IMG/VR virus record: IMGVR_UViG_3300037155_000153
Location: 1 to 46,826 of that record
DNA: 46,826 bases
Direction: 5' to 3' (one strand)
DNA from: a virus
Shown here piece by piece: positions 16,044-24,290 of this stretch (its first letter is position 1; every line of letters starts with the position of its first letter). Under the pieces are notes generated by a model that saw only the letters and a list, made by a program, of their open reading frames with translations, did not search any database and was not told the origin of the DNA. Position numbers and translations under genes: made by a program.

Positions 16044-16405
16044 TTGATAGGCCAGAAGGGATTATTAAAACGATGCCAGCGGTTTGGGTTAATGAACGTG
16101 GCGGATCAATTAAAGAAATTGAAAAATTTTGGACACGTGAAAGGCCTGATGATTATTACTGCATGTTTAATTTATCTGGACAGCCCAAATATGATGTGCT
16201 TTATTTCTATCTTCTTTTCTCCGGGGCCGTAAGATTGAGGGCCAATATAATCGGTTATGAAGGGGGCAAAGATTTATTATGCTGGGACGGGAAATATCAT
16301 CATGGTAAATGCTGGGTGCAAATTGCAGCACCTTTTACAATGGCTGACGAGCCTGTTGAAATGAAGGGATTTCAGGGATTTAGATATACGGAGAAGTTAT
16401 TCTGA
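16040..16405 (+). CDS. Hypothetical protein
   Basis: A 121-residue alpha/beta protein rich in aromatic residues (FWTRERPDDYYCMFNLSGQP; CWDGKYHHGKCWVQIAAPF). It overlaps its upstream neighbour by 4 nt and the methyltransferase-like gene by 1 nt (TGATG). Not recognised. Confidence 0.55.
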   Translation: MIDRPEGIIKTMPAVWVNERGGSIKEIEKFWTRERPDDYYCMFNLSGQPKYDVLYFYLLFSGAVRLRANIIGYEGGKDLLCWDGKYHHGKCWVQIAAPFTMADEPVEMKGFQGFRYTEKLF

Positions 16406-16947
16406 TGTTTAGAATGGAAATGGATACAAACTTTCAGACTCCTTATAATATTTGTCAGTTTATGGCATCTATTATCCCGGAGGGCGTAAAGACCATACTT
16501 GAGCCAACAGCGGGGATCGGGAATCTTGTTGCTGCAGTAATGGAGAGGTTACCTGGGGTGGCTATTACAGCTCCTGAAAATTTCTTCTTGCTTGATAAAA
16601 AAGCAAGATACGATTTGGTTATTGCCAATCCACCCTTTACTTCTAAAAGTGCAGATATAACGAACGCCCCCCCCGATGCTATAAAAATGGGTATGCGGTT
16701 GGGTTATTATATCCTGACGGAGTTGATGAAAATGTCAGATGAAATAATAATACTTATGCCTTGGTTTACTATTTCTGATTCGGATATCAGGCTGAAGGAA
16801 ATATTAAAATATGGGTTGGTATCTATTACTCCGCTTCCGAGAAAAACTTTCAGGTATGCAAGGATTCAAACTATGGTTATGCACTTAAAGAAGGGATATA
16901 AGGGACCGAGGATATTTAATCCAATTTTTCACGAGGAGATTATATGA
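16405..16947 (+). CDS. N6-adenine DNA methyltransferase-like protein
   Basis: A 180-residue protein with the two key motifs of amino-methyltransferases: the SAM-binding loop LEPTAGIGN (32-40) and catalytic NPPF (75-78). The N-terminal FQTPYNICQFMASIIPE is typical of type I/IIG M-subunit cores. It lacks a visible target-recognition domain and is shorter than solitary Dam-like enzymes. It may modify phage DNA against host restriction; sequence specificity unknown. About 90 bp separate it from the diversified gene. Confidence 0.75.
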   Translation: MFRMEMDTNFQTPYNICQFMASIIPEGVKTILEPTAGIGNLVAAVMERLPGVAITAPENFFLLDKKARYDLVIANPPFTSKSADITNAPPDAIKMGMRLGYYILTELMKMSDEIIILMPWFTISDSDIRLKEILKYGLVSITPLPRKTFRYARIQTMVMHLKKGYKGPRIFNPIFHEEII

Positions 16948-17035
16948 GGCGAATAATAGTATTCAGAGGTTATAAAAAGTAATAGCAAATAAGTTCTATA
17001 TATAAATTAATTAATAATAAATAAGGAAAATTAAA

Positions 17036-18145
17036 ATGAGTGCTGGGAAAAAGGAAAAACTTTGCGATACAAAAAACAGTCAGCTCAATGGACATGAGTT
17101 GCCGAATAACATTAAACCGTTCACAAACCTCAAGGATAATTATAATATCTTTGATAAATTCGGGTACTGTCATGAAATGGTTGAGTTACTTCCATTTAAT
17201 TGGGATGCCGTGAAGGGCTTTGATTCAGAGACAATTCACCCAGCTTTCTTGGTTGATGGGAAAGTAAGGCGAATATTCATTGGCAAATATCAATGCTCAA
17301 TTCTTGACGGAAAATATATCACTAAGAAAAATGGCATGGTGGCTCATTCAATTAACTTCGATAATTCTAACCTGGCATGTAATAATCTTAACAACGAAAC
17401 CTCAATCAATGGGTTCCATTTAGTAACAAATACTGAATGGGCGGCCACATCTATAATATCTCACAAAATATTAAATGGAGAAAGGGTACAGGGCAATAAC
17501 AGATTTGGCAGGGACTTTGCATCGGATAAAATACTAGGAGTTCCTGAACCAGGGCACGAAAATAGTTTTAAGAATCATGGCTTTCCATGTCGGTGGCTTG
17601 CAGGATCGGGTGGTGTTACAACATCCCACAATGGAAGCGAATCAGGAATCTATGATTTGAATGGCAATGTTTGGGAGTGGGTTAAGGGGTTACGCTTGAA
17701 TAATGGTGAGATAAATATTGTCTCCGACGCCGCAATATCCGGTCTTGATGGATCTGCAAGCAGTTCTGAATGGAGGGCAATTCTTGAAGATGGTTCATTG
17801 GTTAATCCCGGGACTAAGGGAACTTTGAAGTTTAATAATAAAGGGGAAATATCAAAGACGACAACACCTTACTGGGGCGGTCATGCTTTCAAGAATACTA
17901 CTTGTTCTAAAAGTGTTTCTCCGGATTGCACTGGGGTTGAACTACTAAAAAAACTGGCATTGTTTCCTTTTATAACAGATCTGCATGATGACTATTTTTG
18001 GTTTGATACCAGCGGTGAGAGCATTCCGCTCCGCGGCGGCGGTTGGGGCACTGGTTCCGTTGCCGGGCTCCGGGCCTTGAACCTCTCCTATGGACGAGGC
18101 GCTGCGGGCTACAGCATCGGTTTCCGTGTCGCTTTTGTTTTTTAA
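17036..18145 (+). CDS. DGR target 1: FGE/C-type-lectin-fold variable protein
   Basis: A 369-residue protein without a signal peptide. After a polar N-terminus it holds one formylglycine-generating-enzyme-like (C-type lectin fold) domain (about 40-369): IFIGKYQ, GFHLVTNTEWAA, RWLAGSGGV, YDLNGNVWEWVKGLRLNNGE and the closing RGGGWG...GLRALNL...IGFRVAF. It is collinear with the last 335 residues of the tail fibre at 37525. Residues 331-369 are encoded by variable repeat 1, which differs from the template only at adenines. The lectin-fold scaffold tolerates such variation at its ligand face. A stand-alone early-operon target is unusual: it may be a second virion adhesin or act in the host cell. 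Confidence 0.85.
   Translation: MSAGKKEKLCDTKNSQLNGHELPNNIKPFTNLKDNYNIFDKFGYCHEMVELLPFNWDAVKGFDSETIHPAFLVDGKVRRIFIGKYQCSILDGKYITKKNGMVAHSINFDNSNLACNNLNNETSINGFHLVTNTEWAATSIISHKILNGERVQGNNRFGRDFASDKILGVPEPGHENSFKNHGFPCRWLAGSGGVTTSHNGSESGIYDLNGNVWEWVKGLRLNNGEINIVSDAAISGLDGSASSSEWRAILEDGSLVNPGTKGTLKFNNKGEISKTTTPYWGGHAFKNTTCSKSVSPDCTGVELLKKLALFPFITDLHDDYFWFDTSGESIPLRGGGWGTGSVAGLRALNLSYGRGAAGYSIGFRVAFVF
18031..18142 (+). repeat. DGR variable repeat VR1
   Basis: Collinear with the template repeat at 40939-41050. In the first 103 bp (18031-18133) there are 17 differences, every one at a template adenine (for example AAT to GGT, AAC to TCC, AAT to GCT). The block ATCGGTTTCCGTGTCGCT is unchanged. After it VR1 has TTTGTTT where the template has CTTATTT. 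It encodes the C-terminal 38 residues of target 1, ending at the stop. Confidence 0.95.
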
Positions 18146-18194
18146 TTTGTTTTCTGTTTTCTGGAAATCTGTTTTAGGAATATGAAGTATAGAT

Positions 18195-18707
18195 ATGGAA
18201 TATAAAAAGGCTAGGGAAATTGCGGTTAGGTATTGGGAGAAGTTCAGGCCACTTTGCGACAGAGTCAAAGTGGCCGGATCTGTCCGGAGGGAGAAGGCTG
18301 AGTGCGGAGATATTGAGTTGGTGTGTATCCCGCTTGATGCGGAGTTTCAGGATGGTCTGTTTGACAAGAAGATCGTAAGGGACCCAGAGTTTGTGAAGTA
18401 TGTGAATTCTTTTCCCAGAGTAAAAGGGAATGGCGAAGGGAAATACACTCAGTTATTATTACCCGAGGGAATTAAGTTGGATCTGTTCATGTGCAATGAA
18501 GATAACTTCGGGCTGATGTGGATGATTAGAACAGGGAGTGAATATTTCAGTAAACGGATGGTGACGGAAATTAAGACCAGGGGGTTTTATTGTTATGACG
18601 GGTATCTGTGGAATGACAATCATGAGAAGATATCTGTTAAGGAGGAGATGGATTTTTTTACAATTACCAGAACAAAATTTATTAAACCAACTATGAGGCA
18701 ATTTTAA
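18195..18707 (+). CDS. Pol X-type nucleotidyltransferase
   Basis: A 170-residue protein with the Pol beta palm signature GSVRR (28-32), followed by GDIELV (D39, E41) and KLDLF (D96). These are three carboxylates in the family positions, with Glu in place of the usual second Asp. The C-terminal SEYFSKRMVTEIKTRGFYCY, then DGYLWNDNHEKISVKEEMDF, resembles the thumb of Pol X enzymes. It lacks helix-hairpin-helix and lyase domains, so it is a minimal NTase. It might add nucleotides to DNA ends or gaps, or modify a protein or RNA; not decided by sequence. Next to an HD gene. Confidence 0.7.
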   Translation: MEYKKAREIAVRYWEKFRPLCDRVKVAGSVRREKAECGDIELVCIPLDAEFQDGLFDKKIVRDPEFVKYVNSFPRVKGNGEGKYTQLLLPEGIKLDLFMCNEDNFGLMWMIRTGSEYFSKRMVTEIKTRGFYCYDGYLWNDNHEKISVKEEMDFFTITRTKFIKPTMRQF

Positions 18708-19303
18708 TGAAAAAGAAAACTGACTTTACGAGACTAATGGGGTTCCTGGAATATTTACCAGAGACAAGAAAAAAATTATATATAAGTATGATTCGTCGGT
18801 TAAACTATGAGAAAGAATTTATAAGAGAACTATTTCCTAATACAGTATTGTTTATTAATTGTCCTGCTGGTTATAAAATGCATCATACAGAGCCGGGAGG
18901 ATTAGTAAGACACTATGTAGAAATGCTGCAATGGATGCTTATGAATAATAACAAACCTCAGTTGTTTACTGATTCTGATATAGTTGAAGCTGTGATTCTA
19001 CATGACATATCGAAAGTATTGTTATACAGACATTCTACTCCGCAGGAAGAGAGAACAGATGGTTTAGCGTTTAGGTATATAAAAAGGGAAAGAGGAATTG
19101 CACAGCTTAATGATGAGTTCCTTACGCTATTTTTAATAAATTATTTTGAACTAAAAGTAAGCTGGGATGTGTTTGTTGCAGTATGTTTCGCTGAGGGAGG
19201 CTGGTCTGATGTTTCAAAGCTTCAGAATACTCAATCAAATAAGTTGGGGTATTTTCTACACATGGCGGATCTCTATTCTTCACAGATTTTGGGTAAGAAG
19301 TGA
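18707..19303 (+). CDS. HD-domain phosphohydrolase-like protein
   Basis: A 198-residue protein with the HD superfamily spacing: H69 in GGLVRHYVEML, H99-D100 in AVILHDISK, and D188 in LHMADLYSS. HD proteins bind two metals and hydrolyse phosphoesters of nucleotides or nucleic acids. The start overlaps the Pol X gene stop (TAATG), so the two are translationally coupled. Substrate unknown; a nucleotide or DNA-end-processing pair with the NTase is a reasonable inference. Confidence 0.7.
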   Translation: MKKKTDFTRLMGFLEYLPETRKKLYISMIRRLNYEKEFIRELFPNTVLFINCPAGYKMHHTEPGGLVRHYVEMLQWMLMNNNKPQLFTDSDIVEAVILHDISKVLLYRHSTPQEERTDGLAFRYIKRERGIAQLNDEFLTLFLINYFELKVSWDVFVAVCFAEGGWSDVSKLQNTQSNKLGYFLHMADLYSSQILGKK

Positions 19304-19767
19304 GCAAGTGTCCGAAGTGCGGGTATGTGTTTGGTGGGGAGAATAATGTTGCAAGGTGCTTTAAGGAGAACTGGGACAGAGACATATTGAATCCTGCAGA
19401 GAAAAGATATACTGGTGAGCTGGTGGATCAATTCGGATTTGAAAAGGTATTTAAGGCGTTCGAGATTGCGGCTCTTCAGAATAATATGAAGCTGGCTTAT
19501 GTTGCGGGTATTCTAAAGAAACAGGCGGAACAGGAATACAGGGAGAAAATGAAAACTAAGGACCGTGAAGATATGAAGAGGCTGGAGGAAGAAAAGAAAG
19601 AACTGAACCAGGTTACTGCAGAAGCGGAGAAAGTTATAGAGGGGATTATTGCGGAGGTGGACGATGAAGAAGTAGAGAATAAGGAAGAAGGAAGTAAGGA
19701 GAGGAAACCATTGAATTTAATTGAATCATTTAATATGTTTGAAAAGCAAAGGAAGGAGAAGAAATGA
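19300..19767 (+). CDS. Zinc-ribbon, DnaD-like replication-associated protein
   Basis: A 155-residue protein. The N-terminal CPKCGYVFG zinc knuckle is followed by a helical part (FEKVFKAFEIAALQNNMKLA, then YVAGILKKQ) that resembles the DnaD/helicase-loader C-terminal motif (Y--GIL--W). A highly charged coil comes next. It overlaps the HD gene and the following gene by 4 nt. It may load a helicase or primase onto phage DNA for replicative transposition; confidence in that is low. Confidence 0.5.
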   Translation: MSKCPKCGYVFGGENNVARCFKENWDRDILNPAEKRYTGELVDQFGFEKVFKAFEIAALQNNMKLAYVAGILKKQAEQEYREKMKTKDREDMKRLEEEKKELNQVTAEAEKVIEGIIAEVDDEEVENKEEGSKERKPLNLIESFNMFEKQRKEKK

Positions 19768-19991
19768 GTGCTAATGATAAGAATCTTGTTCCGTTAGAAC
19801 ACCGCGAAAAAATGTATAAAGCGGTCAGAGATATAATACCTTTAATGGAAGAGGCCTATAATAAAAAATGCGATGTGTCTATAAGTATTTTTAATCATAT
19901 AGAGCCAGAAATTGTTGATGATTTTACAGAGGAGGTCATTATACCTGCTAAGAAAAAGGGTACTACTATTACAATTCGAATAGAAGGTTAA
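19764..19991 (+). CDS. Small hypothetical protein, last early gene
   Basis: A 75-residue acidic protein (KCDVSISIFNHIEPEIVDDF, then TEEVIIPAKKKGTTITIRIEG). Last gene of the early operon, 27 bp before the terminator. No family recognised. Confidence 0.55.
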   Translation: MSANDKNLVPLEHREKMYKAVRDIIPLMEEAYNKKCDVSISIFNHIEPEIVDDFTEEVIIPAKKKGTTITIRIEG

Positions 19992-20018
19992 GTTTTAAGA
20001 AAATTGATATATAAAGAA

Positions 20019-20046
20019 AAGCCCCCTCAGTGAGGGGCTTTTTTGT
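20019..20046. terminator. Bidirectional intrinsic terminator
   Basis: An AAGCCCC(C)TCA / TGAGGGGCTT stem with almost no loop, followed by TTTTTT on the plus strand and preceded by AAAA, which is a T run on the minus strand. It lies exactly between the convergent early operon and packaging operon and can end both transcripts. Confidence 0.85.
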
Positions 20047-20495
20047 TAAATGTTGTCAGATAGGTTTTTGATGTAGAGGGAGACGGCAATGATTATAAAG
20101 CGGGAATCAGAAAGCAGGGTTTTTACTTTTACTTTTTCCCGGTCGATTTCGTAAGGGGTATTATTGTATTTCCAGGAGGAGTTTTGCTGGATGTATGAGT
20201 TGATTGCATCAATGACTTCGAGGTTGTCTACTTCTTTTTTCTCTATGTCGAATGTGCGGCTTTCTGTAATGACAAGTAAATCAAAGTTATAATCCGGTGT
20301 GTATGAAATGGGATGTCCATCTATCATTGTTACATATACGGCCGGAAGCGGATCTGCAAACTTGCGGACTTTTTCTTCCTGAATGGCCGCCCTGGCAATT
20401 TCACCACGATACTTTTTAATTGTCCGGATTGGCACTGTGTAGGTTGGCATGCCATCGGTTAAATACTTGAGTATAGCTTCCTGTGTTTTTAACAT
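20046..20495 (-). CDS. Mu gp37-like head-tail protein (DUF1834-like)
   Basis: A 149-residue protein, last gene of the packaging operon. The beginning MLKTQEAILKYLTDGMPTYT, the central PAVYVTMIDGHPISY and SYIQQNSSWKYNNTPYEIDR fit the gp37/DUF1834 proteins of Mu-like phages, which act at the head-tail joint or tail terminus. Start overlaps the upstream stop (TTAATG). Identification rests mainly on gene order after gp36-like. Confidence 0.55.
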   Translation of the reverse strand: MLKTQEAILKYLTDGMPTYTVPIRTIKKYRGEIARAAIQEEKVRKFADPLPAVYVTMIDGHPISYTPDYNFDLLVITESRTFDIEKKEVDNLEVIDAINSYIQQNSSWKYNNTPYEIDREKVKVKTLLSDSRFIIIAVSLYIKNLSDNI

Positions 20496-20941
20496 TAATC
20501 TAATCCTTCATTATTATCTAAATAGGTTGGCTTTGGATTGAACCACTTATTAAAAAGGCGCGGTTTGCTTCTAATGGTAACGCGATTTATGCCGGATTTG
20601 GAAACTGCATCGACGGGGATTTCTCCTTTTTTATATGAGAGCCAAAGTTTGTACACATCTTTGTAGTCCTTCACGATCTGCGGGTCCGTCGAGAATTCAG
20701 TATCGCCTTGTTTGAGTCCGAAGCAAAGATATTTGATTACGCTGAATAATTGCTCGCGGAGAGGATCTGTCATTGTGGTTTCATCTACCTGAATAAACCC
20801 GAGCATAATGTTCTGTGCACGATCGCGCTGCTCTTCAAGGATGGTGACGCTGGGTTCTTTGGTATCGGGATCTTCGCAGTATTGGGACCAGAGGGGGAAG
20901 TATTTCTGCATATAGTCAGTTGCGATTAAAATCATACCCAT
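20495..20941 (-). CDS. Mu gp36-like head-tail connector (DUF1320-like)
   Basis: A 148-residue helical protein: MILIATDYMQKYFPLWSQYC and a long middle helix, then RAQNIMLGFIQVDETTMTDP and LFSVIKYLCFGLKQGD. This resembles the gp36/DUF1320 connectors that bind under the portal. Placed between the gpG-like and gp37-like genes as in Mu-type genomes, though on the minus strand. Confidence 0.6.
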   Translation of the reverse strand: MGMILIATDYMQKYFPLWSQYCEDPDTKEPSVTILEEQRDRAQNIMLGFIQVDETTMTDPLREQLFSVIKYLCFGLKQGDTEFSTDPQIVKDYKDVYKLWLSYKKGEIPVDAVSKSGINRVTIRSKPRLFNKWFNPKPTYLDNNEGLD

Positions 20942-20950
20942 AATAAACTC

Positions 20951-21406
20951 CTAAATACTTTTAATAATTGCTTTGATGGTTTCCCAACCGAGGCGGCTGA
21001 GTTTTTGTTTCTCTGAGTCCTGGGATATTCCCCACCATTTGCGGATTACTTTGGACTTCCCTGCTCCAAGTGTTTGGTGATAACCGCCGATGATTTCTTT
21101 TTCAGTATCGTTAATAAGGACGCGGACTGAGCTGAAATCATTGGCAATGACATGATCTATTTTAGTGAGCATTCCCTGCGTGTGATCGAAATAGAGATCT
21201 ACCGGCCAGGTGTTGAGATGAGCGTGTTCTCGTTTCTTTTTGTAGGGATCAGAATATTTAACAAACATTTGCCCATAGAGATCGAATCCTTTTTGTGTAC
21301 GCTGCTTGATAATGAACTCAACTCCGAGGGCTAATTTGTTCAGGAGAGTCTGGCTCTTAAGAGCAGAGAGTAATGCTTGAATCCGGGAGTTTTCTATTGA
21401 TGCCAA
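20951..21406 (-). CDS. Mu gpG-like virion morphogenesis protein
   Basis: A 151-residue basic protein starting at TTG 21406. It matches the phage virion morphogenesis (gpG, tail completion) family: IKQRTQKGFDLYGQMFVKYS, then DPYKKKR, DHTQGMLTKIDHVI, GGYHQTLGAGKSKVIRKWWG and a C-terminal helix. These proteins take part in head completion and tail joining. It is followed by the gp36- and gp37-like genes. Confidence 0.7.
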   Translation of the reverse strand: MASIENSRIQALLSALKSQTLLNKLALGVEFIIKQRTQKGFDLYGQMFVKYSDPYKKKREHAHLNTWPVDLYFDHTQGMLTKIDHVIANDFSSVRVLINDTEKEIIGGYHQTLGAGKSKVIRKWWGISQDSEKQKLSRLGWETIKAIIKSI

Positions 21407-21567
21407 TTAGACACCTCATGAGTTTGGTGTTTGAGGGTATCCGGATATAATGCGCTATAGCGTTCGCAATGCGTTCGTAAGACTCGTGAAAGGAGGCAAG
21501 ACCGGGGGGAGGATATTTTATACCTCTTTACGGTTTCGAGGGCTTTATGGATGATTTCAGAAATCAA
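21394..21567 (-). CDS. Possible 57-residue protein between portal and gpG genes
   Basis: The gap between portal and gpG is fully open in one minus frame. It starts at a TTG overlapping the portal stop (TTGA) and stops inside the next gene. The product (MISEIIHKALETVKRYKISS, then many basic residues) has no known match. In Mu this is where the MuF gene (gp30) sits, so it could be a remnant or an unrelated small gene. Start codon and coding character are weak. Confidence 0.35.
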   Translation of the reverse strand: MISEIIHKALETVKRYKISSPRSCLLSRVLRTHCERYSALYPDTLKHQTHEVSNWHQ

Positions 21568-22715
21568 AAAGTATTGTCTCCCGGGAACATCGGCTGTTTC
21601 TTTAGAGGGATATCTTTATTAAGTATCAGGAGACCGAATTGATCAAAGAAAGCCGGATCTATTTCCGCACCTGCATTCAAAGCAATTGTTACTGCAGCAA
21701 GTTTATCTTTGGAATCAGCGGCATCGGATTTATCCATTTTGAATTTTGGATATTTAGCGATGTTGAGATAATTACGATCCACAAGCATTTTAATAAGGGC
21801 CTGGATTTCTTCCTCAATGAAATCAATATCATCAATAGCGACATGCTGCATAACACGGAAAGCATCGAGGTTGCCGCCGATCTGCAGGCCGGCTTTTTGT
21901 CCGCCGGATGCTTTCTCATGACCAAGGAGGGCTAAAGAGATACCGGACTTAACATCTTCTTTATAATCTTTATGATCACCGGTGGATCTGTGAGACTCGG
22001 TGATGTTTACTTTTGTACCGGCTGGAACAATACCGCGCGCACTGGCACCAAGATTTGTAATTCCATCTTCAAGGTTTTTCTTTTCAGGATCGCTTAAGCC
22101 GATGGGATATTCAGCCCAAAGGTATGGTTCGCCGAACATTTCAAGGAAGCTGCTCCAGGACTCTTCGCCGAATTCTTTGCGGATGTATGCTTTTAGGATA
22201 GTAAGCATTATCATTTTTTTGCCATAGCGGACTACGAGAGCAGAGTCCGGTTCGATGGGGGTCATGTAACTACCCATATCGATCTTGATCTGATTGTCAA
22301 ATGGATCAATGCGAAAATAGATCTGATCCCATTTCTTGAAACCTGTAATTACCTGGGAGCCGCCGCTTACTTTCCAATCCAGATCGATAACGGAGTACTG
22401 TTTCATTTTTGCATCGACAATATTTTCCTGAAGGTCACGGATGCGGATGCTTTCAAAAACATCTTTTACAAATGCAGCTACTTCAATGTCTTTAGAGTTA
22501 TCGCTGGCGGGTGCAATATCCCATGAGCGCTTGTAACCGGCGTGACGGGCAGTAAGGCAGCCGGCAATAAATTCATCAATTTCAGCACGGTCGATGAGGG
22601 CAAAAACATCGCGGAGGATTCCGAGTTGGTAGTTACTGTAAGCACGTTTGTAAAAACTGGGAGTGAATGAAACTCCCATATTCCAATAGTTTAAGCGTTT
22701 ATTTACCTGGATCAT
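21564..22715 (-). CDS. Portal protein, Mu gp29-like (DUF935)
   Basis: A 383-residue protein with the DUF935 portal pattern: FALIDRAEIDEFIAGCLTAR, RSWDIAPAS, a FKKWDQIYFRIDPF wing, LWAEYPIGLSDPEKK, NITESHRSTGDHKDY and LGHEKASGGQKAG. It forms the dodecameric DNA gate of the head. Downstream of TerL by 49 bp. Somewhat shorter than Mu gp29 (512 residues), mostly at the C-terminus. Confidence 0.8.
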   Translation of the reverse strand: MIQVNKRLNYWNMGVSFTPSFYKRAYSNYQLGILRDVFALIDRAEIDEFIAGCLTARHAGYKRSWDIAPASDNSKDIEVAAFVKDVFESIRIRDLQENIVDAKMKQYSVIDLDWKVSGGSQVITGFKKWDQIYFRIDPFDNQIKIDMGSYMTPIEPDSALVVRYGKKMIMLTILKAYIRKEFGEESWSSFLEMFGEPYLWAEYPIGLSDPEKKNLEDGITNLGASARGIVPAGTKVNITESHRSTGDHKDYKEDVKSGISLALLGHEKASGGQKAGLQIGGNLDAFRVMQHVAIDDIDFIEEEIQALIKMLVDRNYLNIAKYPKFKMDKSDAADSKDKLAAVTIALNAGAEIDPAFFDQFGLLILNKDIPLKKQPMFPGDNTF

Positions 22716-22764
22716 AATTTTACTCTTTTGAATTAAGTTTTAATTGTCAGGATTATGTCCCGAT

Positions 22765-24288
22765 CTAACGACCATGAAGCCAGGAGTCTTCTTTGTTGGC
22801 TTTGCTAAAGCGCCTATCCTTCAAACTTTTAATCTGGCCAATGTTTATGTATGCCGGAAGCATTATGTATGCTGTTGCTTCTGCATCAAGGCAATCAAGC
22901 TTTTCTGTTGCTTTACCAAAACTGATATATTGGTTTTGATAAACTTTATAATCATCACTTTTTATGATGGCTTCGTTAATGATAATTTCACCAGTCTGAT
23001 GTGGATGAACTAAATTCATGATTCTACCCATTTTATCCGATCCATAGTTTTCCGTCTTTAAGGATTTTGAAGAATATGGGACAATAGGAAGAACGTGTTT
23101 AGTAGATGCGCACCAATCTTTGTAATAAGGGGCTGCAATAGTCCATTGCGCAAAATCATTTTCCCAGAGTACAACGCGGAACCCGGGGAACGAGGATCTT
23201 GCTTCATGAAGCCAATCAAACAAAAGATCAAATGATTCTTTGCGGCCGTAAACATCGAGTATCATATCCTTGCCTTTATCAGATCTACCCATGATAACGG
23301 CTCCTTTGAGACATGCTTCAATGCTTTTACCAAAGGATGGATCGACAGCTGCGATAGTCACCATAATATTTATCAGATTCATGTTAACCGGCCGGAGCCA
23401 TTTGGGGTCGAATATGTCTCCAAGAAGTACAGGCTGATTCATCCAATCGCCCAGCCATACATCAAGAGGGATGGCTTTCTTTTTTAACCTAAGCGCCTCT
23501 GTAGTCCAACGGGACCCGGGCCAGTTGGTTTGTTCCTGTTCGTTCCACGCCGGGAGATTAAAATTCTTTTCAGGATTGGCTTCTGTAAAACGTGAACCAG
23601 GAGAGCTGGGAGTAATGAAGTTATAAAACCATAAAAGCAATCCACCCGGTTCAAGTTGGCCGGAACATTCAGAGGTAACAAAGTTGTAAACTTTTTCATT
23701 GTCGAGTTCTGATCCGACAGTCTGGCGGTTAAATAAATCGTCGCAAACTATCAACTCGAAACGTTTCATATTATCATCAACCCAGTTACGGAGTCCTTCG
23801 CGCATTCCAAGGGAGACGAAGGATTTATCATTGATTATATAAAATCCTTTCTTCATCTGCTGGAAGTTGATGGAATAGTCATATACCAGTTTTTTATTAC
23901 GGCGAATTTTTTTAGCAATGAGGGCTGTGCGCTCTTTGGAATCTTTTTCATTGCGGAGTGCAAGACCAATGAGACCGGTACCACCGAGACAAATTTTCTT
24001 TACAATTTTAGCGAAGATGCCGAATGTGGTTTTACCAAAGAGCCGGCAGCCGGAGACTCCATATTCGCCTTCAGTTAAATTCTTGATATGATGGTGAATA
24101 GGATTCCAGGGTTCATTAAATATTTCAGGGAAGTATTCATGACAAAATTCGAAATCATCATTATCGCAACGTGCACGGCGTTCTTTGCGCTTTTCTTCAG
24201 TGAGATCGGTTTCTTTGGCCTGAGTGGTAACACGCTTTAAGAAACTCTCAAATGCCTCGTCTTCTTCACGGAAATAGTTTGCGGCCAT
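22765..24288 (-). CDS. Terminase large subunit (Mu gp28-like)
   Basis: A 507-residue protein. The ATPase domain has a Walker A-like SGCRLFGKTT (79-88) and LIVCDDLFN as the Walker B-like strand. The nuclease domain begins at IAAVDPSFGKS with its first metal-binding Asp; further candidates are in MILDVYGRKESFDLL and the C-terminal DCLDAEAT. It translocates DNA into the head and cuts it; Mu-like enzymes package headful-wise from the left end with attached host DNA. Starts 2 nt after the HTH small-subunit gene. Confidence 0.85.
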   Translation of the reverse strand: MAANYFREEDEAFESFLKRVTTQAKETDLTEEKRKERRARCDNDDFEFCHEYFPEIFNEPWNPIHHHIKNLTEGEYGVSGCRLFGKTTFGIFAKIVKKICLGGTGLIGLALRNEKDSKERTALIAKKIRRNKKLVYDYSINFQQMKKGFYIINDKSFVSLGMREGLRNWVDDNMKRFELIVCDDLFNRQTVGSELDNEKVYNFVTSECSGQLEPGGLLLWFYNFITPSSPGSRFTEANPEKNFNLPAWNEQEQTNWPGSRWTTEALRLKKKAIPLDVWLGDWMNQPVLLGDIFDPKWLRPVNMNLINIMVTIAAVDPSFGKSIEACLKGAVIMGRSDKGKDMILDVYGRKESFDLLFDWLHEARSSFPGFRVVLWENDFAQWTIAAPYYKDWCASTKHVLPIVPYSSKSLKTENYGSDKMGRIMNLVHPHQTGEIIINEAIIKSDDYKVYQNQYISFGKATEKLDCLDAEATAYIMLPAYINIGQIKSLKDRRFSKANKEDSWLHGR

Positions 24289-24290
24289 TG

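Noticed and set aside
16944-16982. 12-codon frame after the methyltransferase-like gene
   Set aside because: Too short and without supporting features, although it overlaps the previous stop.
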